NCBI GenBank assembly: GCA_015680685.1
Contig: MNCI01029688.1
Coordinates: 888,220-928,062 of the forward strand
Length of the DNA stretch: 39,843 bases
Source: Gnetum montanum
Lineage: Eukaryota; Streptophyta; Gnetopsida; Gnetales; Gnetaceae
Direction: 5' to 3'
A program made the position numbers and the translations under genes. Under the pieces are notes generated by a model. That model saw nothing but the letters and a program-made list of their open reading frames with translations. It was not told the DNA's origin and did no database searches. This document shows, in pieces, positions 1 to 9,660 of this stretch (the first letter of the stretch is position 1; each line of letters starts with the position of its first letter).

Positions 1-74
1 ACAAATAGTTAAAATGCCTAAAAAGAAGGAAGCTTGGTTGAAGACACTTGGGTGGGAGTTCAAATTTTTAGCAC

Positions 75-84
75 CTATAAAAAG
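75..84 (+). promoter_or_regulatory. TATA box upstream of the first ORF
   Basis: The sequence ctataaaaag lies about 70 bases before the ATG at 152. That spacing suits a plant RNA polymerase II start near 105-110 and a leader of about 45 bases. The same motif style occurs in LTR promoters of this window, so it may be a retrotransposon promoter rather than a host one. Confidence 0.45.
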
Positions 85-151
85 AGGGTTAGATTGCTTA
101 AGATTCCATCATCTTTCAATTCAAGTTTGGTAGTGAGGTTAGTGAGAACTA

Positions 152-646
152 ATGGAGTTTGAGAGAGCAATGAGAAAGCCTTTTATTCCATATGTGATGG
201 GATGTTGTCCTGAGCATGTATTGAAGGCTTATCTAAAGGCTAGATCTTGTGGAGCTCCAAAAGAGTGTCCTTTTATGGCTTGGTTGTCTGATGAATTTTC
301 TTTTCTCACTAGAGGTTTGGATATAGAGTCCAATGTTTGGGGGCAATATCAAGATTGCTCCAAAGAGGAAGAGAAAAGAGAAGAGCAACCAACTAATGAA
401 GAGTCATCATGAGGATGGGGAGAAGCCTTTGTCTCCCAAGAGGAAAATGAAGGACTCAATGGATAAGAACACAAGAGCTCATTCGAAAAAGAGAATGAGA
501 AAAGTGCTAAAGAGAAAGCTCTTGTAGATCAAGACGAGAGCTCCACCAAGCCTGAAAACAACAGAACCGCCTTCATCATATCAGAAATTTCCTATGAAAT
601 AGTTAGGGAGATGAGGATTCCCACAAGGGTAACCCTCACAATTTAG
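152..646 (+). pseudogene. Broken hypothetical ORF with Cys-rich start and Glu/Lys-rich tail
   Basis: I do not recognise the product. The ATG at 152 opens 86 codons (to 412), starting MEFERAMRKPF and holding CCPEHV and a Cys/Pro-containing segment. The last 20 codons are rich in Glu, Lys and Gln. The same frame continues past a TGA at 410-412 and one more stop near 461, and stays charged (AKEKALVDQDESSTKPEN) up to a TAG at 644-646, so the original protein was probably about 164 residues. A second frame (333-527) is also Lys/Arg-rich, so a frameshift is an alternative reading. The TATA box at 75-84 fits as its promoter. It could be a small host gene, an LTR-element leader ORF or a pseudogene. 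Confidence 0.35.
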
Positions 647-948
647 TTTCCATTCCAAGAATAGTTCATGAAGGACTTAATAATGTACAGTTTGTTATGA
701 ATAGTTTGATTTTGCTTAGGAATGAGGTTTTTGTCCCATTACACCTTATGTTAAAAGGGAATTTTCCTCAAAAAAGATTTTTATTTAGTTGTAAAAATCC
801 AATAAAAATTTCAGTATGTTTTAGCTTGAAATGTGTTATTTAAGCTCTTTTTGGGGGTAGAGATGTTGGCACATTTTAAGCCATTTCATGAAGTAGGAGT
901 TTTAGTTTATTTTAATAAAAGGAAAAGAGAATAAAAATAAAATAAAAT
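647..948. other. AT-rich stretch without recognisable content
   Basis: I see no convincing frame, RNA gene or repeat here. There are A/T runs only. Confidence 0.5.
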
Positions 949-1876
949 ATGTGTAAAGATTCATATGAGTTATACGGTGATAAAACACATTTTATTTTTA
1001 ACCTTATACATTGGGCAAAGAGTGCAATATTTCGGCATATTACGCGATGCTTATCAGGAAAGGTTTTAAGTCAACCAGTTATGGGCTCAGAAATGGTTCA
1101 GCAGTGGTGGTGGACGCGAGAATATATATGGTTTGGTTATATAAGCATATTGATGATAAACATTAACAGAGATGGGGTCAGTTCTACTTTTCACGCAGAC
1201 CAGGACAGATTCAAATTAAAATCAATAAACAGAGAAAATTTAATCCTGTAGTAAGAAGAAATAGTGTACTGCACCAAATAATTTTAGAAATAGAGGCACA
1301 TCTTGTGATATAATGTGGCATAGTCCAGGCATTGGAAAAATGTTTTCTGGAAGCTGGAAAGATGGTACACTTACTCTCAAAGCAACATGGTGGTTCTCAC
1401 CAATACAACAACCAAAACAATGAAATTATAAAAGCTATGCTTGCTGATAAAAAATGCCAAGAACCGCCAAGGATAACCTCATATTCCTCTTCGCAATTTC
1501 ATCAAATGCTTGCCGCACAAGGTTTTTTTTTCTATTTTTACAGTAAGCCTAATTTCACGGCCAGAGCATGTAACAATAAGCAATTTAATAGTTTTTGAAG
1601 TAATAGGTTATAGAAAAATAAACGAAACAGGGCTAAAATGCAGGTGGTTACTGTGCCTGCACCTGTGCCTGTGGTTATGGGAGATTATTAGCAAAGAAAA
1701 ATACTGAGCACTTCTAAGGACAAGGAAGGTGTCTGTTTTCTTCACCGGAGATAGGTGGTAACCACGGACACACCCACACTGTTGGCGTTTAATGCACCAT
1801 ACTTGAATGTGGCCCATGTGTAGAAGCAGGTCATCATCACCGAGAGTTTGCAGTTCCAAGCCATTTCACTGCCGAC
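949..1876 (+). other. CpG-retaining block upstream of a candidate exon
   Basis: Unlike nearly all of the window, this stretch keeps CpG dinucleotides (ttacgcgatgc, ggacgcgag, aaccgccaagg, ttgccgcac) and has a more balanced base composition. Several short frames are present (for example 1332-1598, Gln/His/Ser-rich), but none is recognisable. A 25-base pyrimidine-rich run ending in TTTTTACAG follows cacaag at about 1519-1545; it looks like a splice acceptor but is too short to be an intron. The block reads as low-copy, less methylated DNA, possibly the 5' flank and leader of a host gene whose exon follows. Confidence 0.35.
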
Positions 1877-2026
1877 ATGGGAAAAATGGCAACTGTTTCC
1901 AAACCGTGCGTAGAAGTGGTTCCAACTACCATTGTATTTTCGGGAGGTTCAGTGAGCGAGACAAGTTCGGTGAAGCGGAGCACAAGCTGCGAAGGTGGGC
2001 TACGTGCAGGAGAAGCCATCAGGTAG
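1877..2026 (+). CDS. Possible first coding exon of an unidentified host gene
   Basis: An ATG at 1877 (a second in-frame ATG at 1886) opens a 49-codon frame with balanced codon use and several CpGs, reading MGKMATVSKPCVEVVPTT and then a Ser/Gly-rich segment. Just before the in-frame TAG at 2024 lies a good splice donor, atcag|gtagct, after 2022. The coding part may therefore be 1877-2022, with an intron leaving the block. No acceptor or second exon is obvious in the AT-rich DNA that follows; large plant genomes can have very long introns. I do not recognise the product. The alternative is a host-gene fragment carried here by a transposon. Confidence 0.3.
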   Translation: MGKMATVSKPCVEVVPTTIVFSGGSVSETSSVKRSTSCEGGLRAGEAIR

Positions 2027-2262
2027 CTGGTTTAACTGCATATTGCATCCTTCATGATATCTCAGTTAACTTTGGAAAAATTATTTAAGGCCTTCACTTT
2101 TGAAAAGTATATTTTCTTTCATCGACCATCCCTTAAATCAATTTTATATTCAATTATATTCATTTGTGAAAATGAAACATTTTTAAGCCTCAATTTAACG
2201 AAGATGAACATTGGATATAAATATTGGATACCTCTATATTAAAATATATTCGAAGACAAAAA
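2027..2262. other. AT-rich spacer, nothing recognised
   Basis: The base composition drops abruptly to AT-rich after the candidate exon. No frame or repeat could be supported. Confidence 0.45.
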
Positions 2263-3650
2263 TTCATGGGATATTTACCCAATATCATACATGAACTAGA
2301 CACTTGTCAGCTGCAGATTTTTTATCTATATGATGGTTACAACCACCCAAGATTTTTTGTAACTTACCTAACTTGTTGGGCAAGTAATCTCCTAATTAGT
2401 TGGCCAAGTTACTTGAGAGAGAAGATAGGTAAGATATTTTTGAATATGTAACTACCTCTAAACCCTATAAAAAGGCTTTAGGGGTCAAAAGAAAGGAGAC
2501 ATATATCACACTTGGAAGAAGACATTGATACTACACTTTGGAAGGCTACTAGCTAGCACTTGGGCTCTTTCTTGGAGACACACTTTACATTTTGGGAGAA
2601 GAGCATTTGTAAAGAAGAAAGTGTGAACCATTGCTTGTAAGATGGCTTGATAGAGTAAATATTTTAGCCTCTTTGTCATGGTCCTATGAGTTATGTTTTA
2701 TTTTGTTTAAATTTTTTAGCTAGTGGTTTAGATAGTATCATTCTTGGCAAGTAATTTTGGGATTTTTAGATTGCTCTTATCGTTCTTGTTGCCCAATAGA
2801 AATTTTTGTTAAAATTTTGCTATAGAAGCACTTGTGTTTAAAAGCCTTAAGAGCATTTTAGTAGTAAATTTTGTTATTGTGCAACGTATGGGAACTGCTA
2901 TTGAGATTGTTGTAAGAGAGCCTCTGCTTGTAGTCATGCCGTTGAACGATTCAATAGTCAAGAGGGTTCAGAAAATCTTTGGTATTTTGATGGGACCAGA
3001 ATAGCTTTTTTTTATCTTTAAAGTGAATCTCTGTGGTATTTCAATCAGAAATTGTCAAGTCTTTTGAAGGTTCTATTGAATGCAATTGTTGACATCCATT
3101 ATCTAACCAAAATGGAGTCTCGTACGTGGTAGTTTACGCAGCACTTTTTTGGTAGCATTGTAGGATTGTCTTGAAGAAATTCCTTATTTGAGCTTTGGAA
3201 ATTTGAACAATTTGTAGTTATTTAATTTTGGGATAGCTTTATGGAGAAGTGTTTACTTGTGTCATTTTACCTTGTTTAAATATTTGAGGTCCACACAAAT
3301 CTGCTTTCTTTTCTGTCTATTTCCATTGAATCTTGCTCTATTTCTAGTTTTCCTATGGAACTCTCTCTTTCTTTGGGGAAAATTAGAGGTAGATTCAAGG
3401 AATTGTGCTCAAATGTTTTTGCAAAATTTTATTTGTTACAAGTAGGTATTATAAGGACCACGTAGACTAGGCAATTGAACAAAATAGAAACTCTTAACAA
3501 CTCACAGTACTTGGCAAAGTTGGCTGAATCTATTTAAGATAAGTCATCTATAGTTCACACATAATGCAATCGTTTCATTTTTCATAACTGCATGCCGCAA
3601 CAGCACACACACATACTCACATTAACTACTGAGTTTATTTGGAGGTATCT
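2263..3650 (+). mobile_element. Probable LTR or LTR-derived promoter region
   Basis: A TATA box (ctataaaaagg, 2465-2475) is followed by a purine-rich leader with no frame. Downstream, the sequence is T-rich and non-coding up to about 3650, where a degraded primer-site-like sequence begins. This layout suits the U3-R-U5 of a plant gypsy LTR of roughly 1.4 kb. I could not find a second copy, so both ends are approximate and it may be a solo or truncated LTR. Confidence 0.35.
2465..2475 (+). promoter_or_regulatory. TATA box in LTR-like region
   Basis: ctataaaaagg, followed about 30 bases on by a purine-rich leader (aaaagaaaggagac). Confidence 0.4.
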
Positions 3651-3656
3651 GGGCCT

Positions 3657-3671
3657 TGGTGTTGCCAAAGA
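3657..3671 (+). other. Possible degraded Athila-type primer binding site
   Basis: tggtgttgccaaaga resembles the tRNA-Asp complementary primer site of Athila-like gypsy elements (tggcgccgttgccgggga), with a 3-base gap and several C-to-T and G-to-A changes. It is followed by ctagcaag, which matches the usual ctggcaa continuation. If real, it marks the end of a plus-strand LTR at about 3650. Confidence 0.3.
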
Positions 3672-4010
3672 CTAGCAAGCACCTAAATCCTATTTGAGGA
3701 CACTTGTTGGCGGTCACGTACCAAACGGTCGCCAACATAGAGAAGCACTGACATAAAAATCAAGGTTAAAAGTTTACGATTGCTAGGGACAACAAGAAGA
3801 ATCATCTTTAGTAGATTTTTAAGGAACTCTACACATTTTGTAATCTTCAATGTTTGTCTAGTATTTTTGTCACTCTATCATTTTGGATGCATCCACTTGC
3901 ATAAAATTCTGTCATTTTGTCACTCAAAGTCAGTAAATAGTTTGCATATAAGTCAATAATCCCATACCTTCCCAATATTTTATAAGGAACTTATTCCTCA
4001 TTTTATTTAA
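3672..4010. other. Non-coding remnant between primer-site-like and polypurine-like sequences
   Basis: No coding frame is visible. The stretch contains the 33-base inverted repeat at 3705-3737 and otherwise AT-rich text. It would be the collapsed interior of a gypsy element if the flanking signals are right. Confidence 0.3.
3705..3737. repeat. Short inverted repeat (8-bp perfect arms)
   Basis: TGTTGGCG at the left and CGCCAACA at the right are exact reverse complements around a 17-base loop that contains the G-box-like tcacgta. It is GC-rich against an AT-rich background. Confidence 0.6.
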
Positions 4011-4047
4011 CTTGAGGACAAGTTTTCATTTAGTCATGGGGGTATGG
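4011..4047 (+). other. Polypurine-tract-like end of a gypsy element
   Basis: cttgaggacaag followed shortly by catgggggtatgg resembles the well-known 3' end of plant gypsy elements (a ttgaggacaag block, then a ggggg tract, then LTR). The LTR would start with TG at 4048. Confidence 0.4.
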
Positions 4048-4440
4048 TGAGTCATGATTTGCCTAACCTTAACATCAAAGCCTTGACATTGGAGCCTTGA
4101 CATTAGAGCCCCAACATCGAAGTGCTAACATTAGAGCCCTGAGGTTGAATACGCGATGTCAGGTACATGATGTTGGAGTCTTAATGTGATGTTGAGTATT
4201 CAACATCGGGGTATATATGCTGGCCTATAAATATAGTTCTTGGGATTCTATTTTGGAATTAGTTTTTGGTCAAGTTTTTGCATTAGTTTTTCATAGTTTT
4301 GTTAATAGAGTAGTTGAATTCTTGCATTTTTATTCCGTAATCTTAAAGAATAGTCAGTTAGTGTCCATAGAGTGTATTTGAGTCAGTTGTATGAAGTCTT
4401 ATTTGAGTGGCAATGTACCTAGACATATTTCATGAACAGA
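4048..4440 (+). mobile_element. Probable LTR start with promoter
   Basis: Directly after the polypurine-like tract, tgagtcatga opens a region with a short internal repeat and a TATA box (ctataaatatag, 4225-4236), then T-rich non-coding text. It does not match the LTR-like region at 2263-3650 by eye, so the two do not form a simple pair. The right end is uncertain. Confidence 0.35.
4072..4146 (+). repeat. Short tandem repeat around ttgacattggagcc
   Basis: About four imperfect copies of a 15-18 base unit (ttgacattggagcc, ttgacattagagcc, caacatcgaagtg, taacattagagccc) lie upstream of the TATA box at 4225. Confidence 0.5.
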
Positions 4441-4860
4441 CATAAGATCATGATTGATTCTTATTCATTGTAGCACTTTGACTTAGATTAGATTTACTTT
4501 CCATGCAATTTACTTTTCATGTACTTAGTTAATATTTACATTTCATGCATGTTAATTAATTAAGCACATAAATATGATCACTTTGAGAATGCATATGACT
4601 CTTGGTAATCCCATAAACACTTAACATTTGGTAACCTAGTAGCGTTACATGTGTTCAAGATGTGCATGGGAAGTCAGATTAGATACTTATGTTAGGGTAG
4701 TTAATTATTAATTAGCAATTAGATTAGTTGAATTGATTATTAATTGAGTTTCAAACTATTTTTAATCATAGATCAATAAAATATAAAATAATGAAAATCA
4801 TATGTCTCACTTTATACTAAACCATACGTGACAAAGCTACCACTAGTCCAAGTGGGAAGA
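4441..4860. other. AT-rich stretch, nothing recognised
   Basis: TTAATTAATTAA-like runs and no supportable frame. It may hold upstream exons or the promoter of the gene that begins at about 4890, but I cannot show this. Confidence 0.4.
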
Positions 4861-4889
4861 TAGTAAACTGCGATCAAGGCACATTGATC

Positions 4890-6126
4890 TAGATGCCACA
4901 ACTAGTCCCATCCATGGAATTCAACTGAATTGTGTGTGAATGCTTGGGATTTGTATGGTTGGGCATAGGGGTACCTCACCACTCATCATATGGGTAAGTA
5001 CTTAGTTTATCTTAAACTTTATATTTTTTCTTTATGGTTATATTTTTTAGTTATTTTTTTATCCTTTGGCTATTTGGTTGCTTATTATTTTTACTTATGC
5101 CTTATTAGGTTGTTTCTTAGTACCTATGCTTAGATGGGATCCCAATCACCCTATTGAAATTGATGCCTTACCTAGGTTACCATCAGATGTAGAGAATGTA
5201 CCACATATGTTATATGAAAGTTTCATTGATTATGCATTTTCATGTGCCAAAACATCATGGAAAATTCAATGTTCCAATGAGTTTCTATGGGAATGTGTTG
5301 TAGTGTTAAAAAAAGAAAACAAGAGGCAGGTCAAGGCAAATAGAGATCTCAAGGATTGTAAGAACTTTGTGGATGCCCAAGTGGCCAATAAAAGTTCGTT
5401 GTGAATCAAAGAGATTGAATGGATGTGGTACTAGAACACGATCCATGGCAACGTTACTGTTGCCTAGGAGGTTACTGAATGAAAGTTGTAGATGGACTTG
5501 ATGGCATGGAAGGCCAAGGAATGGAGAGACTACTATGCTTATGTTCTCGAGTGGGGATGACCATAGAAGGACCACAAGAAGAAGTATAAGGTAGAGTGTG
5601 AAGTTTACCTTAGTGGTTAAAGGAGGAGTCCACTGAATGGTGCAAGCTAGAGTTATTCATGAGGGGGATTCAAGCAGAGGATTTTTTAAAACTCTTTGAA
5701 GGAATCCTAACCATGGTTGGATCTCCATCTCCTTAGGTTACTACTACTTTTGGAGAGGTAACTACCAAGATTTTTTCATGAAAACCACCTACTTGGATAG
5801 ATATTGATGATAGTAACACCTTGATAGGCATCAATCTTGGGGAGGTTGATTGGGCCCACATAATCAAGGAACAGATCCTTCATTGTTTGGAGGTTGGACT
5901 TTGGAATATCCCACTATAGGATGTTGCTTCCAAACCCTCCAAATTTTTCTTATTTCATTTGTTTTAGCATATTTTAGCTTAATTTTATTTAAGTTATAGT
6001 TTGATTTCATACTTTATTGATTATTGGTTAAACTTGTGCTTTGTTATGATACAGGTACTAGGTGACATCGGTGGGCTTAGTGAAGAAGATGGAAGTGCTT
6101 CTTAGCCTCCTCTAGTAGCCCCTTAG
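4890..6126 (+). pseudogene. Element A opposite-strand gene (spliced, unknown product)
   Basis: This gene is homologous to 37242-35834 (minus) in element B. An upstream exon (about 4890-4993) ends in a strong donor (atgg|gtaagta). The intron is 4994-5120, and the next exon starts at 5121 after tttcttag. Its frame reads TRP-Asp-Pro-Asn (WDPNHPIEIDALPRLP), ENVPHMLYES, CAKTSWKIQCSNEF, then a Lys-rich helical stretch, broken by a TGA at 5402 and later stops. A conserved block before the last intron reads GEVDWAHIIKEQ and LHCLEVGL. The final exon (6055-6126) follows gatacag and ends in a Pro-rich tail, VAP plus TAG. I do not recognise the family. It is probably soluble and helical, and its role in the element is unknown. 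Confidence 0.6.
4994..5120 (+). other. Intron of element A opposite-strand gene
   Basis: Donor GTAAGTA at 4994, T-rich body, acceptor tgtttcttag ending at 5120; 127 bases. Element B has an intron of about 129 bases at the homologous point (36829 to about 36957), which supports real splicing. Confidence 0.65.
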
Positions 6127-6446
6127 TACCATCTATTGATCATTTCTCTTGGTCATCTTATTTGTTATTGGTGTTGATGATTTATTGGATAGTGTTAGCC
6201 ATTTGATTAGTTGGTAGATGGTATATTGTTTCACATATTGTTTAAACTTTGTCATGCAATGTGATAAACCTTTAAACTATTATTATTTTTAATTTTTAAT
6301 TTTGGTTTATATGTTCTAGTGTTTTATGTTTTATATATTTTTAATATTTTATGTTGTTTTTTATGTCATAGGAAATGTTGGTTAACTATGTAAAACAACC
6401 ATAGTGTAAGCTAGGTTTTAATGGTTATAAGAGGTTTGCCAATTTT
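6127..6446 (+). other. 3' untranslated region between convergent genes (A)
   Basis: No frame. By eye it aligns with the reverse complement of 35833-35471 in element B (shared ttggatagtgttagcca), so it belongs to the element. Confidence 0.5.
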
Positions 6447-6642
6447 AAGCCATGGTGGGCCATGCAATTTGCTAGTTTTAGGCCATGGTGGGCCATGCGA
6501 TTTGCTAGTGTTAGGCAATTGCAAGCCATGCAATTTTGCTAGTTTTAGGTCATGGTGGGCCACATGTTTTGATTTGCAAGTTTTAGGCCATAGAAGACCT
6601 TGAGCTTACTTGCCAATTTTGGGCCATGGTAGGCCCCACATT
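6447..6642 (+). repeat. GGCCATGG minisatellite between convergent genes (A)
   Basis: Six imperfect copies of a 33-37 base unit with the core catggtgggccatg and a tail gctagttttagg begin near 6451, 6484, 6516, 6551, 6588 and 6624. The reverse complement of the same unit forms the minisatellite at 35222-35470 in element B, in the same relative place. Confidence 0.8.
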
Positions 6643-6921
6643 CTAAAAGAAAAATTTTTTATTCATTTTTATGTTTTAAAATTTTTATAAGTTTTTCTTG
6701 TATTTTTATCATGTTTATGTTCTAAGATGAAAAAGAATAAAAGGAAAATTGTAAACAGGTGTGAACCTTAGGCTACATGCAAACTAAAGGTTAAACCAAA
6801 GTAATACAAAAGTAAACAAATAGTGCATATAAGAAAAAAATGTAAACTAGGTTATGAAAAATTATATAAAAAATAGTTTATTTGGTTACAAGTGTGAGGG
6901 TAAGAAAATCAAGGAGATGCA
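6643..6921 (-). other. Downstream region of gag-protease (A)
   Basis: AT-rich, with no RT-like or other frame. This is the stretch where pol would begin in an autonomous element. Confidence 0.5.
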
Positions 6922-7755
6922 TCAATTGTGCAAGTGTTTCCTAATCTTTGATAGATTAGGAAATGTGTATGGCCTACTTTGCATAGTTTTGTATTTCCTA
7001 TTTCCTTTAGTCACAATGTTGAAGAGGAGCTCTTTCCATGGTGCATCCATGGATCCATTGTGATCAATCTTGGCCTCTTGTACTCTCTTAAGCTTCTTGA
7101 CTTTGTGGCTAATGGTAGGAGTTTCTTTCTGAAACTCCATTTTGGACCCTTGTTCAATGTTAACATTGTTGACTACCAAGGGAACCATACTATCACTGTG
7201 GATGATGATTTTACCTCCCTTGTAAGGTAGGTAAATTTCATGGTGGATCAATGAGAAAACCAAGCAAGATCTTCTCAAGATAAGATTAAACCTTAGTGTT
7301 TCCTCCATCACCAAGAAATTGGCCGTTGTGGGGAATTGTTCCCTTGTGACAAAATCTAAAGAAATTAAGCCTTTTATGGCTAGCTGAGATCCATTGAAGG
7401 ATTTAAGAGTGGTTGTTATAGTACATTGTATTTTTCTAGTTAGGCATAGATGTTCTACAATCATGTAAGATATTACATTTGTTGTGGATCCATCATCAAT
7501 GTGCACTCTATGCACCTTGTATTGTCCTACCTTGATTTTTATGAAAAGGAAAGCCTTAGTTATCTCACCATCTTGGAGATTGGTTTTGACCTTGCTATCA
7601 CAAAATGCTATTGCTATTGCCCTCATTTCTTCCTTTTGTGAAGGAGGTACCATCACTATGTGGATGGTCTCTTTACTAGTAGGGATATTCTCTCTAACAC
7701 TAATAGAAATCAATTTCTTGACCAATGATTCATGATGTGCAGTGGAAGTCATCAC
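6922..7755 (-). CDS. Element A retropepsin-like protease segment
   Basis: This is the longest open frame in the window (277 codons). Residues 83-96 read RVHIDDGSTTNVIS, the hydrophobic-Asp-x-Gly-Ser active-site motif of plant Ty3/gypsy proteases; Asp87 would be catalytic, and position 88 is Asp rather than Thr or Ser. Further on come a flap-like region and LRFNLILRRSCL, matching the family ILG-R-xWL motif with Gly changed to Arg, which would probably inactivate it. A Lys-rich tail follows (GSKMEFQKE, PYTFPNLSKIRKHLHN), and then the frame stops. The tail is shared with element B, so the ORF naturally ends soon after the protease. The upstream part continues the gag frame with breaks. It would process Gag in virus-like particles. 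Confidence 0.75.
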   Translation of the reverse strand: MMTSTAHHESLVKKLISISVRENIPTSKETIHIVMVPPSQKEEMRAIAIAFCDSKVKTNLQDGEITKAFLFIKIKVGQYKVHRVHIDDGSTTNVISYMIVEHLCLTRKIQCTITTTLKSFNGSQLAIKGLISLDFVTREQFPTTANFLVMEETLRFNLILRRSCLVFSLIHHEIYLPYKGGKIIIHSDSMVPLVVNNVNIEQGSKMEFQKETPTISHKVKKLKRVQEAKIDHNGSMDAPWKELLFNIVTKGNRKYKTMQSRPYTFPNLSKIRKHLHN

Positions 7756-9660
7756 AAGGTCATACAGACTAGGTGAAGTGTTCTTCTATTTTAGTAATTT
7801 TTTGACTTGTTCCATCACATTAAGAAAGTCCTTGTCATTGGTTTTAGGCTTTTCATTCTTAGAGTTATTGACTTCCTTCATGCATTCCAAGATGTGAACT
7901 TCATGTTTCAAAGGTTCTTTGCCTTCTTTTCCTTTTCCCTATGGCTTTGGATCCTCATGTGGTTGATTGTTGATGTGGCTTGAGCATCAAAACTCATTAG
8001 AATAGATGAGATGGGAGTGGGCTTCAATGGGCCCACTTCTTTTTATGCATTGACCTATTTTTTGTTGTTGTTCTTTGGCTTTAGCATGAGTTTCTTGCAT
8101 TTTTTACTTAGGGATTTTTTGTTGTTATTGGTTGGTTGCAAAGAAGCTATTGCATTGGCCACCATGGAAGGTTGCTTATTAGTTGTAGGAGTAGGTTTGG
8201 TTTTGGCTTTGGTGGGAGGGGGCACCCTGATCAAAAAAGGATCCTTGAAAGACATAGGTAGTGGAACCCTTACAACAACAGGGAACTTTGAGCTAGTTGA
8301 AGTTGAAGGACCCCTATCATTGTAGGGAGGTACCTATATCATGAATGGCTCCCACATAGGTCTAGCGTTGGTGGTCACATTGAATGCCATGATAGTGTAT
8401 AGGCTATTGTTAGCATTCAACGGATCCTTGTAGAACTACATGAATTGATCTTGTGTTTTGATCAATCTCAAGGCATCAAGGACTAACTCACCCTTATCTA
8501 TCATCTTTTTTAGGTCATCCTTAAGTGCTAGGAAAAATTTATTGTCATGACTTGGTAGTTGATTGTAGTAACAAAAGTAGTCAAATTTGAAGTATTTAGG
8601 TACTAGTGGTTCATCGTTGGTTACAAGAGTGGGGTTCTTGGATATCTTTCATAGCCTATCATGCCTTTGGAAGGAATTCTTGGTCATCTATTTGTTTCAA
8701 ATTCTCCCACTCTTCTATAGTTAATTAAGGAGTTTTGATGTCTTTAATGGTAACCTATTATACTTTGACCGATCTTTTTGCTCAAATTTAGACCTTGAAG
8801 TGGTTGGTGCAAAGGCCCTAGATGTTGAAGGTTGATTACTGTTATGAACATGGGCCTTGGGTTGATTGTTCTTTGGCCCCTGTGTGATTGTTTTGTTGTT
8901 GTCCTTGGCCATTATGGCTATAATTATGTTGTTTTTCCAACCATTTTCCCTATCATTCTATGTGTGTTGGTTATTAAATGCCACATAGGTAGGGTCATGG
9001 CTAGGCTTGGCTACATCCTCTATGTTCTACATTTGGGAAAGGCTTGTCTTAGTGATCGTGGGTTGAGGTAAGATAGTTTTGACTTAATAATGTCATTAAC
9101 TACCTCCTTGAAGATAGCTAGAAGATGGGTTTTAGCTATCAATTCTAGAATCTCATTAAGAAGAACGTTCCATTATTGTATGAATTTTTGTATGGGCTCA
9201 AAGGGTCCCTTCTTAACCTTTATCCTTTGGTTAAGAGTTGTGCTAGGTTTCAAGTTGTACTTGAAATGGTTAACAAACTATGAAATTAAGTCTTCCACTG
9301 AGGATATAGATCCTCTTGGCAATGCATGACACTAGTCTAAGGCTTTCCTTGTTAGGGACATAGGGAAGATCTGCATGACAGTATGCAACTAGGCTTGTAG
9401 TAACATGCATTTGGAATAGAAGGTTATGAGGTGGGCATTTGTATTTCCTTCACCATTATACTTGGTGAATTGGGAAATGAGAATGACTAGTGGAAGAGTT
9501 ATTGGTGGGATAGTAAGACTAATGGGATCATTTGGGTAGAAGTCCATTATCTTAACTATCTGGCTTGTGAAAGCTTTGAGCTTCTGTAACTCTTCCATCA
9601 AGTCTTGGATCATATAGAATGCGTAATCTATTCATTGGAGCATTCCTACTAGTTGTGGTG
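7756..9660 (-). pseudogene. Element A gag (retrotransposon gag domain plus zinc-finger-like motif)
   Basis: Read leftwards, an N-terminal helix (MIQDLMEELQKLKAFTSQ, from 9613) leads into the gag domain: QFTKYNGEGNTNAHLITF, FPMSLTRKALD-x-CHALPRGSISS, FVNHFKYNLKPSTTLN, GPFEPIQKFIQ. This matches the plant gypsy gag pattern (KYDG, AFP-LT, SLP-GSI-S-F, FAxxF). About 200 residues later, near 8590-8470, YFKFDYFCYYNQLPSHDN and LKDDLKKMIDKGELV correspond to the CxxH...H block that precedes the protease in such elements. A Pro/Lys-rich linker follows (MVANAIASLQPTNNNKK). At least ten stops break the frame, several where the family has Gln or Trp. It formed the particle shell. Confidence 0.7.

Noticed and set aside
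152-412. Assignment of the first ORF to a known Cys-rich or zinc-finger family
   Set aside because: The Cys spacing (CC, then C at about 10-residue intervals) does not match any pattern I can name with confidence.
1519-1545. Possible 25-base intron (gttttttttt to tttttacag)
   Set aside because: Far below the minimum intron size in plants, and the flanks do not join into a recognisable frame.
4048-4440. Pairing of this LTR-like region with 2263-3650 as two LTRs of one element
   Set aside because: The sequences around the two TATA boxes do not align by eye, so they are probably from different elements.
5306-5575. Minus-strand open frame of 89 codons
   Set aside because: It lies opposite the exon of the element A gene, which has a homologous copy in B; this frame is a shadow.
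6979-7735. Plus-strand frames opposite the element A protease
   Set aside because: The minus-strand frame carries the protease motif and is matched by element B; the plus-strand frames have no support.
8011-8325. Plus-strand frame of 104 codons, Leu/Gly-rich, membrane-like
   Set aside because: It is the complement of the Pro/Lys/Asn-rich gag linker of element A, and such a complement reads as hydrophobic by composition.
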